DNA from: JACQHJ01 sp038063075
GTDB taxonomy: Bacteria; Patescibacteriota; Microgenomatia; Levybacterales; UBA12049
Length of the DNA: 8,219 nucleotides
Direction of reading: 5' to 3'
Assembly (NCBI GenBank): GCA_038063075.1
Contig: JBBTVW010000023.1
Location: 1-8,219, forward strand
The notes under the pieces: generated by a model
The model's database searches: none
What the model was told of the DNA's origin: nothing
Seen by the model: the letters and a program-made list of their open reading frames with translations, nothing else
Translations under genes and position numbers: made by a program
Shown here: piece by piece, positions 1-6,128 of the stretch
Layout: each line of letters starts with the position of its first letter
Numbering within the stretch: position 1 is the first letter of the stretch

Positions 1-1313
1 GTTACATTTCTAAGTCTTACTCCGGCGCCTACTCTTTGATCAGATGGTAGATCAAATGTGTTATTCTTGATATAGATTTCTGATTTTGGCATATCCCCAT
101 TAAATGAAATTACACCATATTGATATCCGCTTCCGGATACAGGTCCTTTATCTCCACCTTTTATGATATTATTTTCAACATAAATGTGGTGCATTTCTTT
201 TAATTCACCATTAGAATAATCTCCAGTTATAGCATGAGGAGTATAGGTGGTATTCCAGCTCCATCCATCTATGTAATTATTTCTAATATAAATATAAGTT
301 AGTGGCATTACGCCATTAACCATATCTTCTGTATCGAATGGATAAAGTGCAGAATCTAGAATCATGTTCCATTCCATATAATGATTTGTTCCTTCATCAA
401 ACACGATTCCATTTCTGCCAGTTTTTTCAATTAAGTTATGATGTATATTCCAATTATTATTTCCTGTTGCTGGATTTGTAGAATAGCTTGCCCAATAGAC
501 ACCATCACCATATGTATATGAAATATGTGCATCTGCAATTTCTATGTTATTTGTTGATTCTCTTCCTAATACACCCATAGAATATTCACCACCAATTCCA
601 TAGGCGCTAGTCGTTCCGCCAAGTGCGTTATTTCCAAGAATTTTTAAACCAAGGATTTTAAGATTATTTGAATCTCGTATATAAAAACCAGATGATCGGG
701 TTTGATCGCCGCCTCCAATAAGTTTGAGCGTAGAACCATATCCCCAGAAAGTTATATAGCTATCGTTTTGTATTAATAAGCCAGGAGAAACGCTATAGGT
801 TTTACCTGGTGGGAAAACTATAATATTTTGAGTTGTAGATGAACCATTTGGAACAGTATTTATAAAGTTTTGAAGTTCAGTGGAAACATTTGTATTGCCA
901 GTGCCGTCTATACTTGATGGAATGGTATAAACATTTACTCCTGTAGGAGTTGAGGGAGCAACTCTTGGGCCATATGGAGAGTTTGTAGTTGTAGTTTGGG
1001 TTGGAGTAGGGGTTGGAGTAGAATTATTTAGCTCTACATAGTTTCCTCCTGAAGCAGAAGAGTCAGATTTAATAATAGCGCCATTGTTTAAGACTCCACC
1101 TTCAGTTTCAAGTTTATCAGCAGGTGTAGCGTAATTTCTTGTGGTAAGTATCATATTATTGATTAAAGGTGCTAATACCACTAAAAGAAGTCCTGTGATA
1201 ATAAACAACTTTACAAATTTATCAAGAGAATTAAACTGCTCCCAAAGTTTTTTTAGCAGATTTTGTTTTATTTGATTAGGATCTGTATTTCCTACTGTAA
1301 GTATTTTGGCCAT
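1..1313 (-). CDS. Membrane-anchored right-handed beta-helix protein, C-terminus beyond the window
   Basis: The frame is open from an ATG at 1313-1311 to the window edge: 437 codons plus two bases, with no stop. Residues 1-32 are a charged cytoplasmic tail and 33-51 a hydrophobic segment (FVKLFIITGLLLVVLAPLI), so the protein is probably anchored N-in with the rest outside. Residues 65-96 carry an ASGG-NYV motif that recalls the first strands of CBM6/35-type carbohydrate-binding modules, but the module looks cut short. A Pro/Thr linker follows (99-112). From about 125 to the end there are beta-helix coils of the pectate-lyase-3 type: a VFPPGKTY entry strand, then repeated patterns such as NNWNIHHNLIEKTG, YIYIRNNYIDG and HIYVENNIIKGG. 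Catalytic residues cannot be assigned. The start lies 41 nt after the upstream gene's stop, with no Shine-Dalgarno, so co-transcription is likely. A polysaccharide lyase or hydrolase, or an adhesin, would fit. Confidence 0.85.
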   Translation of the reverse strand, partial: MAKILTVGNTDPNQIKQNLLKKLWEQFNSLDKFVKLFIITGLLLVVLAPLINNMILTTRNYATPADKLETEGGVLNNGAIIKSDSSASGGNYVELNNSTPTPTPTQTTTTNSPYGPRVAPSTPTGVNVYTIPSSIDGTGNTNVSTELQNFINTVPNGSSTTQNIIVFPPGKTYSVSPGLLIQNDSYITFWGYGSTLKLIGGGDQTRSSGFYIRDSNNLKILGLKILGNNALGGTTSAYGIGGEYSMGVLGRESTNNIEIADAHISYTYGDGVYWASYSTNPATGNNNWNIHHNLIEKTGRNGIVFDEGTNHYMEWNMILDSALYPFDTEDMVNGVMPLTYIYIRNNYIDGWSWNTTYTPHAITGDYSNGELKEMHHIYVENNIIKGGDKGPVSGSGYQYGVISFNGDMPKSEIYIKNNTFDLPSDQRVGAGVRLRNV

Positions 1314-1354
1314 TTTATAAATTAGTAATAATATTATTTTGCATAATCATGTTT

Positions 1355-2449
1355 TCAGTTTGCAGTAACTTTTATTTGTGAATTTGCACTATTACCTGCT
1401 GCGTCATAAGCGATAGCAGATATTGAATAAGTTGCATTACGTTTTGATGGAACTCTCCAGCTACATGTATAGGAAGATGTATAATCTGTGCAAATTATAC
1501 TATTATTTATTAAGAATACCACTCTATTAATTCCTACATTGTCAGATGCACTTGCGGTAATTGTAGTAGATCTTCCTTTTCTTAATGTAGTCCCATTTAT
1601 TGGATTAGTAATTGATATTGAAGGCGATGTTGCATCGGTTGGTGTTGGCGTAAGCGTAGGTGTTATTGTTGGGCTAGGGGTATTAGTTGGCGTAAGCGTA
1701 GGTGATGCGGAACTTAAAGTAGTAAAGGTTGCATCGTTTGAGATAACTTGAGTCCCTGCTTTATTTGAGGATTTTATTCTAAAGTGATAAAGAGTTCCAG
1801 GAGTTAGGTTAGACAATGTTTGAATATGAGTGCTGTAGGTATAGGTGTTTTCAGGAGAGGATAGTGTGCCATAGGATGTAGTTGGTCCATATTCAACTTG
1901 ACCAGTGGCACCTTCAGAAACAGTCCAGGTAATTGTAGCGCCAGTTGCTGTAATTGCGCTCACTGCAGGATTTGAGGTGATAGTAAATGGAACAGGGGTG
2001 TTGTTTGCAGTTTCCGCAGGACAGTTATCACCAAAATCAACAGGTACGCAATCAAGATTTTTTGTTAGTAGTAGTTTATCAATGCTAACTCCAGGTTCAT
2101 TTCCATATATAGTAATTACGTGATCTCCTGAGGTTGTGGTTACATCGTACTTATCTGAATTGTTACCATCTTTATAATCTACCCATGTCCAATTAGTTGA
2201 AGAAATTTGCGAAGAATTACCCATCAAAACTTGACAAGCATCATCGACCTTAATATAAAAAGAATTGTTATTTGTATCTGATGCTTTCATTCGCGCCCAA
2301 ACTCTATATGTTCCATCTGTAGTTGTTGTTGTAAGGATTATGCTTCCTGAATTTGCAGGGGGGGTAGGGCAAGTTTGAGCATTTACGCTATCAGTTTTAA
2401 AGAGTACTAGAACTATGAATAAAAATAATAATAAAAATAATTTTTTCAC
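1355..2449 (-). CDS. Secreted CBM-like / FN3 / Ig-like surface protein
   Basis: The 364-residue protein starts at GTG (2449-2447) and stops at TGA. Residues 1-24 form a signal peptide (MKKLFLLLFLFIVLVLF core, likely cleavage after VNA-24). Residues 27-135 resemble a galactose-binding-fold carbohydrate-binding module: GTYRVWARMKA, a NWTWVDY strand, a GDHVITIYGNEPGVSIDKLLL stretch and Cys at 27, 72, 134 and 143. Residues 153-246 are a fibronectin type III domain (ATITWTVSE, GQVEYGPT, LSNLTPGTLYHFRI). Residues 247-275 are a Thr/Pro linker. Residues 276-364 are a bacterial Ig-like domain of the Big_9 kind (ITNPINGTTL, ITASASDNVGINRVVFLINN, AYDAAGNS), with Cys320 and Cys329 able to pair. No catalytic domain or sortase motif is visible, so binding or adhesion at the surface is the likely role. 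It has its own promoter 127 nt after rplA and is followed by the beta-helix gene. Confidence 0.85.
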   Translation of the reverse strand: MKKLFLLLFLFIVLVLFKTDSVNAQTCPTPPANSGSIILTTTTTDGTYRVWARMKASDTNNNSFYIKVDDACQVLMGNSSQISSTNWTWVDYKDGNNSDKYDVTTTSGDHVITIYGNEPGVSIDKLLLTKNLDCVPVDFGDNCPAETANNTPVPFTITSNPAVSAITATGATITWTVSEGATGQVEYGPTTSYGTLSSPENTYTYSTHIQTLSNLTPGTLYHFRIKSSNKAGTQVISNDATFTTLSSASPTLTPTNTPSPTITPTLTPTPTDATSPSISITNPINGTTLRKGRSTTITASASDNVGINRVVFLINNSIICTDYTSSYTCSWRVPSKRNATYSISAIAYDAAGNSANSQIKVTAN

Positions 2450-2465
2450 TTAAATTGCTCAATAT

Positions 2466-2513
2466 AAGTAGTTTTTATTAAGCATTTTTGTATCAATAAA
2501 AATTACCCTACTT
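2466..2513 (-). promoter_or_regulatory. Inverted repeat in the leader of the CBM/FN3/Ig gene
   Basis: The arms at 2466-2479 and 2495-2513 can form a 14-bp stem (6 bp plus 8 bp) interrupted by a 5-nt one-sided bulge at 2503-2507, with a 15-nt loop. The structure starts near the predicted transcription start and ends 16 nt before the GTG start. The stem is mostly A-U and is not followed by a U run on the minus strand, so it is not a typical terminator. A leader hairpin affecting stability or translation is an inference. Confidence 0.4.
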
Positions 2514-2515
2514 TA

Positions 2516-2544
2516 ACAATATGTATAAATTAAGAATTTGTCAA
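2516..2544 (-). promoter_or_regulatory. Promoter of the surface-protein genes
   Basis: On the minus strand, TTGACA (2544-2539) is followed after 17 nt by TATTGT (2521-2516). The -35 is a perfect sigma-70-type hexamer and the -10 matches at four of six positions. The predicted start is near 2509, giving a leader of about 60 nt. This implies the two surface-protein genes can be transcribed separately from the ribosomal-protein operon just upstream. Confidence 0.55.
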
Positions 2545-2576
2545 GAAGTGTATTTAAGATGAAATTAGTTATAAAA

Positions 2577-3374
2577 TTAAACTTTTATTTTAATTCCTGG
2601 AGACATTGTGGATTTTAAAGTTATGTTTACAATATTTGCCTTTTTAACTGCTTTTATAAGTTCTTCAATATTTTCTGAAAGTTTTTTAGCTCCAAAAGAC
2701 ATTTTTCCAACTGTTAAGTGAAGTAGAGGATTTTTGGCTTCTGTTTTAAAGTTAATTTGTCCGCCTTCATATTTTTTAACAACATCGCTTGGGTTTGTTG
2801 ATATTGTCCCATTTTTTGGATTTGGCATTAGCCCCTTAGGTCCTAAAACTTTTGCAACCTTAGCAAGCTTTGCCATCATTTGTGGTTCGGCAACTAAAAT
2901 ATCAAAATCAATTGTTCCTTTTTCAATTTCCAAAATTAGAGCATCTGTAGCAATAGCTACTCTTGTTGTTTTGCCTGTTCCATGGGGTAGGATAATATTG
3001 CCTGAAATACCAGGTGTTGAAGTATTTAAGTGTAACTCTACTGTTTCATCGAATTTTCCTCTTTGAACTTTTCCTAAAAGATCTAATCCTTCTGAGAGGG
3101 AATAAACCTTGTTTTTATCAACCTGAGAGGATAAATCATCATATTTTTGAGAATGAAAAGCTTTTTGATCTTTCTTAATCTTTACTTTTTCTTTCTTTGG
3201 TTCTTCTTTTGGAGCTTCAACTACATCTTTATTAGGAGTTTCTTCATTAGCTTCTTCAATAACTTCATTAGCTTCTTCTCTTTGTTTTTTATCTTCTCTT
3301 TTTTGCTCGAGTTTTTTAGCCTCTTTTTGTTCTTCTACTTCATCTCCAAATGTTTTTACTCTAATTTTTCCCAT
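2577..3374 (-). CDS. rplA: 50S ribosomal protein L1 with charged N-terminal tail
   Basis: L1 binds 23S rRNA at the L1 stalk, which moves deacylated tRNA out of the E site, and often represses its own operon. The core spans about residues 75-265: KFDETVELHL (107-116), ILPHGTGKTTRVA (128-140), VLGPKGLMPNPKNGTIS (176-192), and a C-terminal LKSTMSPGIKIKV. Ahead of it is a tail of about 70 residues in which 40 are charged (roughly 19 K/R and 21 D/E), likely helical or disordered. Compared with E. coli L1 from memory, the core is shortened: about 18 residues are missing between RVAIATDA and EKGTIDFD in domain II, about 6-7 before ILPHGTGK, and about 7 near the C-terminus. The ATG follows the rplK stop by 2 nt. 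It is the last ribosomal gene of the operon; rplJ and rplL do not follow. Confidence 0.97.
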   Translation of the reverse strand: MGKIRVKTFGDEVEEQKEAKKLEQKREDKKQREEANEVIEEANEETPNKDVVEAPKEEPKKEKVKIKKDQKAFHSQKYDDLSSQVDKNKVYSLSEGLDLLGKVQRGKFDETVELHLNTSTPGISGNIILPHGTGKTTRVAIATDALILEIEKGTIDFDILVAEPQMMAKLAKVAKVLGPKGLMPNPKNGTISTNPSDVVKKYEGGQINFKTEAKNPLLHLTVGKMSFGAKKLSENIEELIKAVKKANIVNITLKSTMSPGIKIKV

Positions 3375-3376
3375 AT

Positions 3377-3799
3377 TTACTGTACTTTAACACCCATTGA
3401 ACGGGCGACTCCTTCCACGATTTTTACTGCTGGATCAAGTTCATCAGTATTTAAATCTTCCATTTTGTTTTTTGCAATTTCCTGCGCTTGGGCTCTAGAT
3501 AGCGTTCCAGCTGTTTCTGTTCCTGGTTTTCCTGATCCTTTTTCTTTGCCTAATGCTTTTTTAATCATTTCAGCAATAGGGGATTTTTTAACAATAAATG
3601 AGAAGGTTCTATCTTCATAAACAGTAATAACTGCTGGGACAATTGTTCCTTTTTGATCTGCAGTTTTATCATTAAATGCCTTAACAAACTCCATAATAGG
3701 GAGTCCATGAGGACCAAGTGCAGTACCAACTGGTGGCGCAGGCGTTGCTGCTCCAGCTGGAATATTTATTTTAATTAATGTTTTAATTTTTTTTGCCAT
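3377..3799 (-). CDS. rplK: 50S ribosomal protein L11
   Basis: The 140-residue protein has the normal L11 length. L11 binds the GTPase-associated centre of 23S rRNA (helices 43/44) with L10 and takes part in factor binding and the stringent response. The N-terminal domain has the proline-rich switch APPVGTALGPHGLPIMEF (21-38); the usual GQQG is GPHG here. The C-terminal RNA-binding domain has KEKGSGKP (85-92), a GTLSRAQAQEIAKNKM helix (98-113) and the closing VEGVARSMGVKV (128-139). It starts 4 nt after the nusG stop and ends 2 nt before rplA, so all are on one message. No anomaly is seen apart from the missing Shine-Dalgarno. Confidence 0.98.
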   Translation of the reverse strand: MAKKIKTLIKINIPAGAATPAPPVGTALGPHGLPIMEFVKAFNDKTADQKGTIVPAVITVYEDRTFSFIVKKSPIAEMIKKALGKEKGSGKPGTETAGTLSRAQAQEIAKNKMEDLNTDELDPAVKIVEGVARSMGVKVQ

Positions 3800-3803
3800 A
3801 TTT

Positions 3804-4595
3804 TTATAATTTAGATACTTGTAAGAAATCTAGTTCTACTGGTGTTTCTCTGCCAAAGATAGAAACAAGTACTTTAACTTTTCCTTTTGCTTCATCAATA
3901 TTGTCTACTGTGCCTAGGAAATCTGTAAATGGACCATCAACGATTTTAACAGCTTCACCAACCGTAAAGGAAGTAGTGAACAATGGTTGTTCTGCATTCA
4001 TAAACTTTTGAATTGCTTCTACTTCTTTTTCTGAAATTGGGGTTGGTTTATTTCCGGCTCCAATAAAAGCTGTTACTCCTTGAGTTGTTCTAACTAAGAG
4101 CCATGATTCGTCATCAAGAATCATTTTTACTAATACGTATCCTGGAAAAATCTTTTCTTTTACGCTTTCTTTTTTGCCTTGAGAAACCTTAATAGTATCT
4201 CTAGTTGGAACGATAATATCAAAGATTCTTTGTTCAAATCCCATACTTTCTACTCTTTGATGAAGGGATTTAGCAACTTTATTTTCGTGTCCTGAATAGG
4301 TGTGGACTATATACCATTTAGCATTGTCTGATGGAGAAGATGGTTTTGGTTCTTCTTTTTTTTCTTCTTCGGTAACTTCCTCTGTAACGTCTTCCTTAGC
4401 TTCTTCTGTTGCTTCTTCCTCTTCTTTAGCTTCAGTTTTAACTTCTTCTGTATCTTCTGCTACAGGTGCTTCTTCGTTTGTTTCTGCTTTATCATCTTCA
4501 ACAACAGGAGCTTCTTCTTTAATTTCTTCAGCATTTTGCTCCACCGGTTCTACGGGTGTTTCTTCTGCGATTATTTTGTTTGTATCATCATTCAT
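3804..4595 (-). CDS. nusG: Transcription elongation/antitermination factor NusG with long acidic N-terminal tail
   Basis: NusG binds the RNA polymerase clamp through its NGN domain and links transcription to the ribosome or Rho through its KOW domain. Residues 91-200 form the NGN domain (AKWYIVHTYSGHENKVAKSL, then KIFPGYVLVKMILDDESWLLVRTTQGVTAFIG). Residues 208-263 form the KOW domain (FTVGEAVKIVDGPFTDFLGTVDNID). Typical bacterial NusG has about 175-180 residues; the extra length here is the first 90 residues, with 37 Asp/Glu and only 9 Lys, a net charge near -28, and a repeated EEAPV motif. It is probably disordered. There is no alternative start close to the NGN domain (no Met between residues 2 and 117), and the ATG sits 2 nt after the secE stop with a weak AGAAGA upstream, so the tail appears to be translated. 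Confidence 0.97.
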   Translation of the reverse strand: MNDDTNKIIAEETPVEPVEQNAEEIKEEAPVVEDDKAETNEEAPVAEDTEEVKTEAKEEEEATEEAKEDVTEEVTEEEKKEEPKPSSPSDNAKWYIVHTYSGHENKVAKSLHQRVESMGFEQRIFDIIVPTRDTIKVSQGKKESVKEKIFPGYVLVKMILDDESWLLVRTTQGVTAFIGAGNKPTPISEKEVEAIQKFMNAEQPLFTTSFTVGEAVKIVDGPFTDFLGTVDNIDEAKGKVKVLVSIFGRETPVELDFLQVSKL

Positions 4596-4597
4596 AT

Positions 4598-4789
4598 TTA
4601 TCTTCTAAGTATTAATATTTCAAATAGTTTAGTTAGTATAAAGTCAGCACCTCCAAGATATATTCCTACGACTGCGCTTACTATTACTACTACTCCTGTA
4701 AGTCTTATGACTTCTTCTTTAGATGGCCAGACTACTTTTTTAAGTTCATCTCGTACTTCTTTAACAAAATTAACTGGTGTTTGAGCCAT
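4598..4789 (-). CDS. secE: Preprotein translocase subunit SecE
   Basis: This is the short, single-span form of SecE (63 residues), which clamps SecY in the SecYEG channel. The amphipathic cytoplasmic helix has the family motif EVRDELKKVVWPSKEEVIRLT (11-31), and the membrane span covers about 32-50 (GVVVIVSAVVGIYLGG). A short basic C-terminus, LRR, follows. It is the first gene of the secE-nusG-rplK-rplA operon, and its TAA stop is 2 nt before the nusG ATG. The predicted transcription start is only about 8-9 nt upstream of the ATG, so the leader is very short. Confidence 0.97.
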   Translation of the reverse strand: MAQTPVNFVKEVRDELKKVVWPSKEEVIRLTGVVVIVSAVVGIYLGGADFILTKLFEILILRR

Positions 4790-4795
4790 AAATTA

Positions 4796-4827
4796 AAATC
4801 CCTAAACATATATAGTTTTGGGGATTT
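4796..4827. repeat. Inverted repeat overlapping the secE promoter
   Basis: Arms AAATCCC (4796-4802) and GGGATTT (4821-4827) are perfect complements. Inside them AAAC (4804-4807) pairs with GTTT (4815-4818) around the 7-nt loop ATATATA. The repeat covers the spacer and -10 of the secE promoter and reaches the -35 and the predicted start. It could be an operator for a dimeric regulator of the translation operon; this is inference from position and symmetry only. Confidence 0.3.
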
Positions 4828-4832
4828 GTCAA
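4805..4832 (-). promoter_or_regulatory. Promoter of secE-nusG-rplK-rplA
   Basis: On the minus strand, TTGACA (4832-4827) is followed after 16 nt by TATGTT (4810-4805). The -35 is perfect and the -10 matches at four of six positions. The start is expected near 4798, 9 nt before the secE ATG at 4789. An AGGG sits at the predicted start itself, so a working Shine-Dalgarno is doubtful. Confidence 0.6.
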
Positions 4833-4869
4833 TATTTTAGCAAATTAAGCTTTAGATGTAAAGATAGTG

Positions 4870-4898
4870 TTGACAGAAATGATTTTTAATTTTAAAAT
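4870..4898 (+). promoter_or_regulatory. Promoter of the galU operon, nearly leaderless
   Basis: TTGACA (4870-4875), a 17-nt spacer and TAAAAT (4893-4898) give a near-consensus sigma-70-type promoter. The start is predicted around 4905, so only about 6 nt would precede the galU ATG at 4911, and no ribosome-binding site could fit. It is divergent from the secE promoter; the two -35 boxes are 37 nt apart (4833-4869). Confidence 0.7.
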
Positions 4899-4910
4899 CA
4901 AATATACACT

Positions 4911-5801
4911 ATGTCAAAGATAAGAAAAGCAGTAATCCCCGCAGCAGGCTTTGGAACCAGATTCCTTCCTCAAACTAAAGCAATGCCTAAAGAAATGCTC
5001 CCAATAGTAGATAAGCCAATTATTCAACATATTGTAGAAGAATTAGTTGATGCAGGAATTACAGACATTATATTAGTTACTGGATACCATAAGAGAACAA
5101 TTGAAGATCACTTTGATGCAGCTAATCTTGATTTACTTGAAAACTTAAGACAAGGTGGAGAGAAAAAGAAACCATTACTTGATGAAATTGAGAAAATCTC
5201 TACAATGGCAAACTTTGTCTATGTTAGACAAAAGGGTCCATATGGAAACGGAACACCTCTTATGAATGTTAGGCATTTGGTGGGAGATGAACCATTCATC
5301 TATACCTTCTCAGACGATTTCATAGTTGCAAATCCTTCAAGGTTTAAGCAAATGATAGAAACCTATGAAAAATATGGCTGTTCAGTCTTAGGAAGTGTAA
5401 AGGCAACAAAAGATGAAGATTATGATAGATATGGGTTTGCAGGAGGAAAAGAAATTGAAGATGGAATTATTGATGCAAATGTAATAGTTGAAAAGCCAGG
5501 AAAGGAAAATGCTCCTTCAGACCTTGCAAATGTTTCAGGCTTTTTATTTACTCCTGATATTTTTGGATACCTGGAAAAAGTTATGGAAGACTTAAGAGAG
5601 GGAGAAGAGTTTTATTATAATGATGCTCTTAAAAGAATGCTTTCAGATGGTAAAAGAGTATTAGCAGCAGAAATTAAAGGTGGAAAATATTATGATACAG
5701 GAAATAAACTTGAATACATGAAGACAGTAGTTGAATTTGCCTTAAAACATGAAGATATAAGTACAGATTTTAAAAAATTCCTCAAAGAGCTTAATATTTA
5801 A
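4911..5801 (+). CDS. galU: UTP--glucose-1-phosphate uridylyltransferase (GalU-like)
   Basis: The enzyme is expected to make UDP-glucose from UTP and glucose 1-phosphate in the cytoplasm, feeding glycan and envelope synthesis. At 296 residues it has the usual GalU length. The nucleotide-binding signature AAGFGTRFLPQTKAMPKEML (11-30) is followed by PIVDKPIIQHIVEE. Further matches are the EKP motif (194-196), the NVSGFLFTPDIF strand (207-218) and GGKYYDTGNKLEYM (257-270). Two family motifs differ from the common forms: QKGPYGNGTPL (107-117) where LGLGHA is typical, and FSDD (133-136) where LPDD is typical. The sugar or nucleotide preference could therefore be altered, for example towards another nucleotidyltransferase of this superfamily. 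It is the first gene of a three-gene operon; the next ATG is 3 nt after its stop. Confidence 0.9.
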   Translation: MSKIRKAVIPAAGFGTRFLPQTKAMPKEMLPIVDKPIIQHIVEELVDAGITDIILVTGYHKRTIEDHFDAANLDLLENLRQGGEKKKPLLDEIEKISTMANFVYVRQKGPYGNGTPLMNVRHLVGDEPFIYTFSDDFIVANPSRFKQMIETYEKYGCSVLGSVKATKDEDYDRYGFAGGKEIEDGIIDANVIVEKPGKENAPSDLANVSGFLFTPDIFGYLEKVMEDLREGEEFYYNDALKRMLSDGKRVLAAEIKGGKYYDTGNKLEYMKTVVEFALKHEDISTDFKKFLKELNI

Positions 5802-5804
5802 ATT

Positions 5805-6128
5805 ATGCATGAAAGAAATCCTCATAGTCCTGCTCAACCAGGAAGCCATAGAGAAGGCTTAGGTTTTGGTGTTGGTCAAAGAGATGTTAGAACGCCAACC
5901 GTAAAAGATCCACAAGGGGCTTTAGTTGATAGAAGAAGGCTTAGGGCAAAAAAACTTGAACCTTTAAAAAAAGTAATAGATCATATTCACGATCAAGGTA
6001 GCGAGGTTTATGGATATTGGGCAGCTCATAAAGGATTTGTATTATCAGTAGTAAGTGCTGCTGCATTTAGTGCAGGAGTGGTTGGAGTTGGTGCTAGAAT
6101 TAGAAGAAGAGGGGAGAGAAGAAGATGA
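5805..6128 (+). CDS. Arg-rich single-pass membrane protein of unknown function
   Basis: I do not recognise a family. The 107-residue frame is held between galU (3 nt gap) and the PAP2 gene (its TGA overlaps the next ATG as ATGA), which argues strongly that it is translated. Residues 1-40 are polar, rich in Gly, His and Pro, and probably disordered. Residues 41-70 are basic and may be helical (VDRRRLRAKKLEPLKKVIDH). Residues 77-97 form one membrane span (GFVLSVVSAAAFSAGVVGVGA) with small residues that could favour helix packing. The last ten residues are very basic (RIRRRGERRR at 98-107). A membrane partner or anchor for the neighbouring enzymes is possible but unproved. No signal peptide or catalytic motif is seen. 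Confidence 0.75.
   Translation: MHERNPHSPAQPGSHREGLGFGVGQRDVRTPTVKDPQGALVDRRRLRAKKLEPLKKVIDHIHDQGSEVYGYWAAHKGFVLSVVSAAAFSAGVVGVGARIRRRGERRR

Noticed and set aside
1600..1710. DNA repeat array or CRISPR in the ggcgtaagcgtaggt stretch
   Set aside because: The short similar units encode the Thr/Pro linker of the secreted protein and stay in frame; there are no regular spacers.
1488..1751. Val/Gly-rich open frame on the plus strand
   Set aside because: It is antisense to the Thr/Pro linker and Ig domain of the secreted protein; the repeats come from the linker codons.
3147..3620. Phe-rich open frame on the plus strand opposite rplA/rplK
   Set aside because: It mirrors the Lys/Glu-rich L1 tail and runs across two confirmed ribosomal-protein genes. 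The apparent hydrophobic helices are a shadow of AAA/GAA codons.
4300..4608. Long Ser-rich open frame on the plus strand opposite nusG
   Set aside because: It is the antisense of the GAA-rich acidic tail of NusG (TTC/TCT runs read as Ser and Phe), with no promoter or domain; the minus-strand gene is certain.
4870..4908. TATACA (4903-4908) as the -10 box of galU
   Set aside because: It lies 27 nt from TTGACA, too far, and would put the start inside the gene. TAAAAT at 4893 has the ideal 17-nt spacer.
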